The position numbers and the translations under genes were made by a program. Below, in pieces: positions 49,631 through 64,000 of a stretch of DNA of 64,000 nucleotides. The DNA is from Begonia masoniana (Eukaryota; Streptophyta; Magnoliopsida; Cucurbitales; Begoniaceae): assembly GCA_022432975.1 (NCBI GenBank), contig CM039506.1:19719614-19783613 (forward strand), read 5' to 3'. Position 1 is the stretch's first letter. Each line of letters begins with the position of its first letter. Under the pieces are notes generated by a model. It ran no database searches. It saw only the letters and a program-made list of their open reading frames with translations, and was not told where the DNA came from.

Positions 49631-51173
49631 TATTACAGGGAGTGCACCCCTCAACCTATAGCAGGGGGTGTACCCTTCACCTATTAGCAGGGGGTGTACC
49701 CTTCACCTATTAGCAGGGGGTGTACCCTTCACCTATTAGCAGGGGGTGTACCCTTCACCTATTAGCAGGGGGTGTACCCTTCACCTATTAGCAGGGGGTG
49801 TACCCTTCACCTATTAGCAGGGGGTGTACCCTTCACCTATTAGCAGGGGGTGTACCCTTCACCTATTAGCAGGGGGTGTACCCTTCACCTATTAGCAGGG
49901 GGTGTACCCTTCACCTATTAGCAGGGGGTGTACCCTTCACCTATTAGCAGGGGGTGTACCCTTCACCTATTAGCAGGGGGTGTACCCTTCACCTATTAGC
50001 AGGGGGTGTACCCTTCACCTATTAGCAGGGGGTGTACCCTTCACCTATTAGCAGGGGGTGTACCCTTCACCTATTAGCAGGGGGTGTACCCTTCACCTAT
50101 TAGCAGGGGGTGTACCCTTCACCTATTAGCAGGGGGTGTACCCTTCACCTATTAGCAGGGGGTGTACCCTTCACCTATTAGCAGGGGGTGTACCCTTCAC
50201 CTATTAGCAGGGGGTGTACCCTTCACCTATTAGCAGGGGGTGTACCCTTCACCTATTAGCAGGGGGTGTACCCTTCACCTATTAGCAGGGGGTGTACCCT
50301 TCACCTATTAGCAGGGGGTGTACCCTTCACCTATTAGCAGGGGGTGTACCCTTCACCTATTAGCAGGGGGTGTACCCTTCACCTATTAGCAGGGGGTGTA
50401 CCCTTCACCTATTAGCAGGGGGTGTACCCTTCACCTATTAGCAGGGGGTGTACCCTTCACCTATTAGCAGGGGGTGTACCCTTCACCTATTAGCAGGGGG
50501 TGTACCCTTCACCTATTAGCAGGGGGTGTACCCTTCACCTATTAGCAGGGGGTGTACCCTTCACCTATTAGCAGGGGGTGTACCCTTCACCTATTAGCAG
50601 GGGGTGTACCCTTCACCTATTAGCAGGGGGTGTACCCTTCACCTATTAGCAGGGGGTGTACCCTTCACCTATTAGCAGGGGGTGTACCCTTCACCTATTA
50701 GCAGGGGGTGTACCCTTCACCTATTAGCAGGGGGTGTACCCTTCACCTATTAGCAGGGGGTGTACCCTTCACCTATTAGCAGGGGGTGTACCCTTCACCT
50801 ATTAGCAGGGGGTGTACCCTTCACCTATTAGCAGGGGGTGTACCCTTCACCTATTAGCAGGGGGTGTACCCTTCACCTATTAGCAGGGGGTGTACCCTTC
50901 ACCTATTAGCAGGGGGTGTACCCTTCACCTATTAGCAGGGGGTGTACCCTTCACCTATTAGCAGGGGGTGTACCCTTCACCTATTAGCAGGGGGTGTACC
51001 CTTCACCTATTAGCAGGGGGTGTACCCTTCACCTATTAGCAGGGGGTGTACCCTTCACCTATTAGCAGGGGGTGTACCCTTCACCTATTAGCAGGGGGTG
51101 TACCCTTCACCTATTAGCAGGGGGTGTACCCTTCACCTATTAGCAGGGGGTGTACCCTTCACCTATTAGCAGG
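49630..51173. repeat. 26-bp minisatellite, about 57 perfect units plus two degenerate leading units
   Basis: Unit CCTATTAGCAGGGGG followed by TGTACCCTTCA. Perfect phase starts at 49680 and the last partial unit starts at 51162, exactly 57.0 periods later, so there is no net indel in 1,482 bp. The two units to its left (from about 49630) are degenerate, giving the likely seed. The array stops mid-unit at CAGG. Confidence 0.95.
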
Positions 51174-59978
<8,805 letters not shown>

Positions 59979-60780
59979 CCCAAATCTTAACCTGGAAATT
60001 ATAAACCCTAATGAGTAAAACCATAACCCATTCAAGATACGCATAGCGGAAGGCTTGCATGACATAAATTTCCTTTAAAAGGAAACATAGCCGCATATCC
60101 ATCCCAGACTCAAAAGTTAACGTCGACAATACGACCACGATCCTACATAATTCCAATTCTTATGTTCTTACTGACATAAGGACAAAACAACCGGGGTCAT
60201 AATCGCCTCTCCATCCCGCACTGTCACTTTGAGCACCTCCAGCAACCAGCTTAGCCATCCCATTAAACTTGAGTTCCTCACCTGAAAACTTCGTCACCTA
60301 CATCATAAGTTTAAACTATGCCTAATGCTTAGTAAGGATGCAACACTAAACAGGAACATGAATGTATAAATTGGGAAATCACATGCTCATAAGTCTTTTC
60401 TTGTTCATGTCTTTTCCTAATCATCATTCATAGTCATTGATCATATTCATCATTCATAGTCATTGATCATATTCATCATTCATAGTCATTGATCATATTC
60501 ATCATTCATAGTCATTGATCATATTCATCATTCATAGTCATTGATCATATTCATCGTTTAGGTTGTCTGGGTCAAGAGAGGAATTTTGTTCCGGTACGGG
60601 GGTTTCGACCAGTGCGTTTGATCTTGTTCCCTACTGCGGGTCGTATTCATAGTCCTTCTTTGGACTGTGACATACGCCCGACCCGCCCCCAACCCTCACA
60701 TTAATCCCACGTTGCCTAATCTTATATATTATACATATAATACAATAATATCTTGTTCATGAAAACATGCGTTAAAACAT
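59979..60780 (-). mobile_element. LTR fragment of a gypsy element, about 800 bp, within the satellite
   Basis: Non-satellite DNA without coding capacity. The segment CACCTACATCATAAGTTTAAAC...GCCTAATGCTTAGTAAGG resembles CACCTACATCACAAAAC...GCCTAATGCTAAGTAAG at about 2020-2060 in LTR B, in the same orientation, so it is probably part of a related LTR on the minus strand. It includes a 26-bp tandem repeat and a GC-rich stretch near 60570-60700. Neither TG/CA termini nor a target duplication is seen, so it is a fragment. Confidence 0.6.
60420..60553. repeat. 26-bp tandem repeat, five units
   Basis: TAGTCATTGATCATATTCAT at 60431, 60457, 60483, 60509 and 60535, period 26. Unrelated in sequence to the 49.6-51.2 kb minisatellite. 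Confidence 0.9.
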
Positions 60781-63700
60781 TTTCTTATGCTTCATCAAAC
60801 GCATTACTAAGTCTTAATTACTCGTCCATGAAGGTTGTTGGGTCCTCAATACACGTCGTTCTCATCACTTCAAGTTAAAACCTTGAATGTGAAATGGATA
60901 ACTTAGGTTCTAACCACAAGTCATGTAGCACTCAACCTCATTTGCTTGATACGTTCAACTCTTTTGGAACAAATCGATTGAAGTGAAGTTTCTTATGCTT
61001 CATCAAACGCATTACTAAGTCTTAATTACTCGTCCATGAAGGTTGTTGGGTCCTCAATACACGTCGTTCTCATCACTTCAAGTTAAAACCTTGAATGTGA
61101 AATGGATAACTTAGGTTCTAACCACAAGTCATGTAGCACTCAACCTCATTTGCTTGATACGTTCAACTCTTTTGGAACAAATCGATTGAAGTGAAGTTTC
61201 TTATGCTTCATCAAACGCATTACTAAGTCTTAATTACTCGTCCATGAAGGTTGTTGGGTCCTCAATACACGTCGTTCTCATCACTTCAAGTTAAAACCTT
61301 GAATGTGAAATGGATAACTTAGGTTCTAACCACAAGTCATGTAGCACTCAACCTCATTTGCTTGATACGTTCAACTCTTTTGGAACAAATCGATTGAAGT
61401 GAAGTTTCTTATGCTTCATCAAACGCATTACTAAGTCTTAATTACTCGTCCATGAAGGTTGTTGGGTCCTCAATACACGTCGTTCTCATCACTTCAAGTT
61501 AAAACCTTGAATGTGAAATGGATAACTTAGGTTCTAACCACAAGTCATGTAGCACTCAACCTCATTTGCTTGATACGTTCAACTCTTTTGGAACAAATCG
61601 ATTGAAGTGAAGTTTCTTATGCTTCATCAAACGCATTACTAAGTCTTAATTACTCGTCCATGAAGGTTGTTGGGTCCTCAATACACGTCGTTCTCATCAC
61701 TTCAAGTTAAAACCTTGAATGTGAAATGGATAACTTAGGTTCTAACCACAAGTCATGTAGCACTCAACCTCATTTGCTTGATACGTTCAACTCTTTTGGA
61801 ACAAATCGATTGAAGTGAAGTTTCTTATGCTTCATCAAACGCATTACTAAGTCTTAATTACTCGTCCATGAAGGTTGTTGGGTCCTCAATACACGTCGTT
61901 CTCATCACTTCAAGTTAAAACCTTGAATGTGAAATGGATAACTTAGGTTCTAACCACAAGTCATGTAGCACTCAACCTCATTTGCTTGATACGTTCAACT
62001 CTTTTGGAACAAATCGATTGAAGTGAAGTTTCTTATGCTTCATCAAACGCATTACTAAGTCTTAATTACTCGTCCATGAAGGTTGTTGGGTCCTCAATAC
62101 ACGTCGTTCTCATCACTTCAAGTTAAAACCTTGAATGTGAAATGGATAACTTAGGTTCTAACCACAAGTCATGTAACACTCAACCTAATTTGCTTGATAC
62201 GTTCAACTCTTTTGGAACAAATCGATTGAAGTGAAGTTTCTTATGCTTCATCAAACGCATTACTAAGTCTTAATTACTCGTCCATGAAGGTTGTTGGGTC
62301 CTCAATACACGTCGTTCTCATCACTTCAAGTTAAAACCTTGAATGTGAAATGGATAACTTAGGTTCTAACCACAAGTCATGTAACACTCAACCTAATTTG
62401 CTTGATACGTTCAACTCTTTTGGAACAAATCGATTGAAGTGAAGTTTCTTATGCTTCATCAAACGCATTACTAAGTCTTAATTACTCGTCCATGAAGGTT
62501 GTTGGGTCCTCAATACACGTCGTTCTCATCACTTCAAGTTAAAACCTTGAATGTGAAATGGATAACTTAGGTTCTAACCACAAGTCATGTAGCACTCAAC
62601 CTCATTTGCTTGATACGTTCAACTCTTTTGGAACAAATCGATTGAAGTGAAGTTTCTTATGCTTCATCAAACGCATTACTAAGTCTTAATTACTCGTCCA
62701 TGAAGGTTGTTGGGTCCTCAATACACGTCGTTCTCATCACTTCAAGTTAAAACCTTGAATGTGAAATGGATAACTTAGGTTCTAACCACAAGTCATGTAG
62801 CACTCAACCTCATTTGCTTGATACGTTCAACTCTTTTGGAACAAATCGATTGAAGTGAAGTTTCTTATGCTTCATCAAACGCATTACTAAGTCTTAATTA
62901 CTCGTCCATGAAGGTTGTTGGGTCCTCAATACACGTCGTTCTCATCACTTCAAGTTAAAACCTTGAATGTGAAATGGATAACTTAGGTTCTAACCACAAG
63001 TCATGTAGCACTCAACCTCATTTGCTTGATACGTTCAACTCTTTTGGAACAAATCGATTGAAGTGAAGTTTCTTATGCTTCATCAAACGCATTACTAAGT
63101 CTTAATTACTCGTCCATGAAGGTTGTTGGGTCCTCAATACACGTCGTTCTCATCACTTCAAGTTAAAACCTTGAATGTGAAATGGATAACTTAGGTTCTA
63201 ACCACAAGTCATGTAGCACTCAACCTCATTTGCTTGATACGTTCAACTCTTTTGGAACAAATCGATTGAAGTGAAGTTTCTTATGCTTCATCAAACGCAT
63301 TACTAAGTCTTAATTACTCGTCCATGAAGGTTGTTGGGTCCTCAATACACGTCGTTCTCATCACTTCAAGTTAAAACCTTGAATGTGAAATGGATAACTT
63401 AGGTTCTAACCACAAGTCATGTAACACTCAACCTAATTTGCTTGATACGTTCAACTCTTTTGGAACAAATCGATTGAAGTGAAGTTTCTTATGCTTCATC
63501 AAACGCATTACTAAGTCTTAATTACTCGTCCATGAAGGTTGTTGGGTCCTCAATACACGTCGTTCTCATCACTTCAAGTTAAAACCTTGAATGTGAAATG
63601 GATAACTTAGGTTCTAACCACAAGTCATGTAACACTCAACCTAATTTGCTTGATACGTTCAACTCTTTTGGAACAAATCGATTGAAGTGAAGTTTCTTAT

Positions 63701-63828
63701 GCTTCATCAAACGCATTACTAAGTCTTAATTACTCGTCCATGAAGGTTGTTGGGTCCTCAATACACGTCGTTCTCATCACTTCAAGTTAAAACCTTGAAT
63801 GTGAAATGGATAACTTAGGTTCTAACCA
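60781..63828. repeat. 208-bp satellite array, block 4 (about 14.6 monomers, near identical)
   Basis: All monomers measured are exactly 208 bp apart (for example TTCATCAAAC at 60791, 60999, 61207 and 61415). Order of the two forms: six GTAGCAC, two GTAACAC, four GTAGCAC, two GTAACAC. The block ends mid-monomer after GGTTCTAACCA. Confidence 0.97.
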
Positions 63829-64000
63829 GTTTTTCAAGAACGTGTAAACCTCAAACATGAACCCACATCTAGCCGATCCAAACACCCTAATATGTCTAAC
63901 TTTACACATATTTATCCAAAATTACCAGTACTCTCAAAACATGTACATACATCCCCCGGGTCCGGGGGGCGTTAGCATCGACTGCGCAACAAACCGCCGC
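63829..64000. other. non-satellite sequence at the right edge
   Basis: 172 bp with no gene. It contains CATCCCCCGGGTCCGGGGGG, a GC-rich inverted repeat. Probably the start of another LTR fragment, but too short to assign. Confidence 0.4.

Noticed and set aside
49680..51173. CRISPR or telomeric repeat for the 26-bp units
   Set aside because: No spacers and no TTTAGGG-type unit; a plain minisatellite.

Overview
This is plant nuclear DNA from a repeat-dense, probably pericentromeric to centromeric region. Four Ty3/gypsy or TRIM-class elements have primer-binding sites matching plant initiator tRNA-Met (TGGTATCAGAG-like). One element is a Cassandra retrotransposon, a family known from vascular plants. 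About 42 kb is a 208-bp tandem satellite. I see no host protein-coding gene, tRNA gene or genuine rRNA gene. A flowering plant is well supported; I cannot name the species from the sequence.

Layout. 1-3050: the 5' end of a minus-strand gypsy element B (gag fragment, leader, primer-binding site, 2.3-kb LTR) lying in the LTR of another element. 3051-14942: plus-strand Tekay/Del-like gypsy element A (5' LTR part, gag, protease, RT, RNase H), decayed by four in-frame stops and truncated before integrase. Its gag is split by a complete minus-strand chromovirus of CRM type (5217-12209, 734-bp LTRs, 5-bp target duplication TAGAG). The gag of that chromovirus is in turn split by a 361-bp TRIM (10135-10495, identical 114-bp LTRs, target duplication ATTTT). 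So three insertions are nested one inside another.

14943-63828: a 208-bp satellite in four blocks, about 200 monomers, all in the same orientation. The left two thirds is diverged and organised locally into higher-order repeats of 4, 5 and 7 monomers. The right third (from about 42.5 kb) is highly homogeneous. The array is interrupted by a Cassandra TRIM with 5S rRNA-derived LTR sequence (30271-31097), by a compound insertion of LTR-like sequence plus 57 copies of a 26-bp repeat plus a 2,570-base pure adenine run (49398-54147), and by an 802-bp LTR fragment (59979-60780). 63829-64000 leaves the array into other, LTR-like sequence.

Interpretation. The satellite monomer is nucleosome-plus-linker sized and lies next to a CRM-type chromovirus, whose relatives target centromeres. 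Together with the homogenised core and decayed flank, this fits the edge of a centromeric array. That is inference; CENH3 ChIP or FISH would decide. Every retroelement protein seen is broken, so these entries are pseudogenes. The poly(A) run and an indel-rich patch at about 22.4-27.3 kb may be assembly artefacts.
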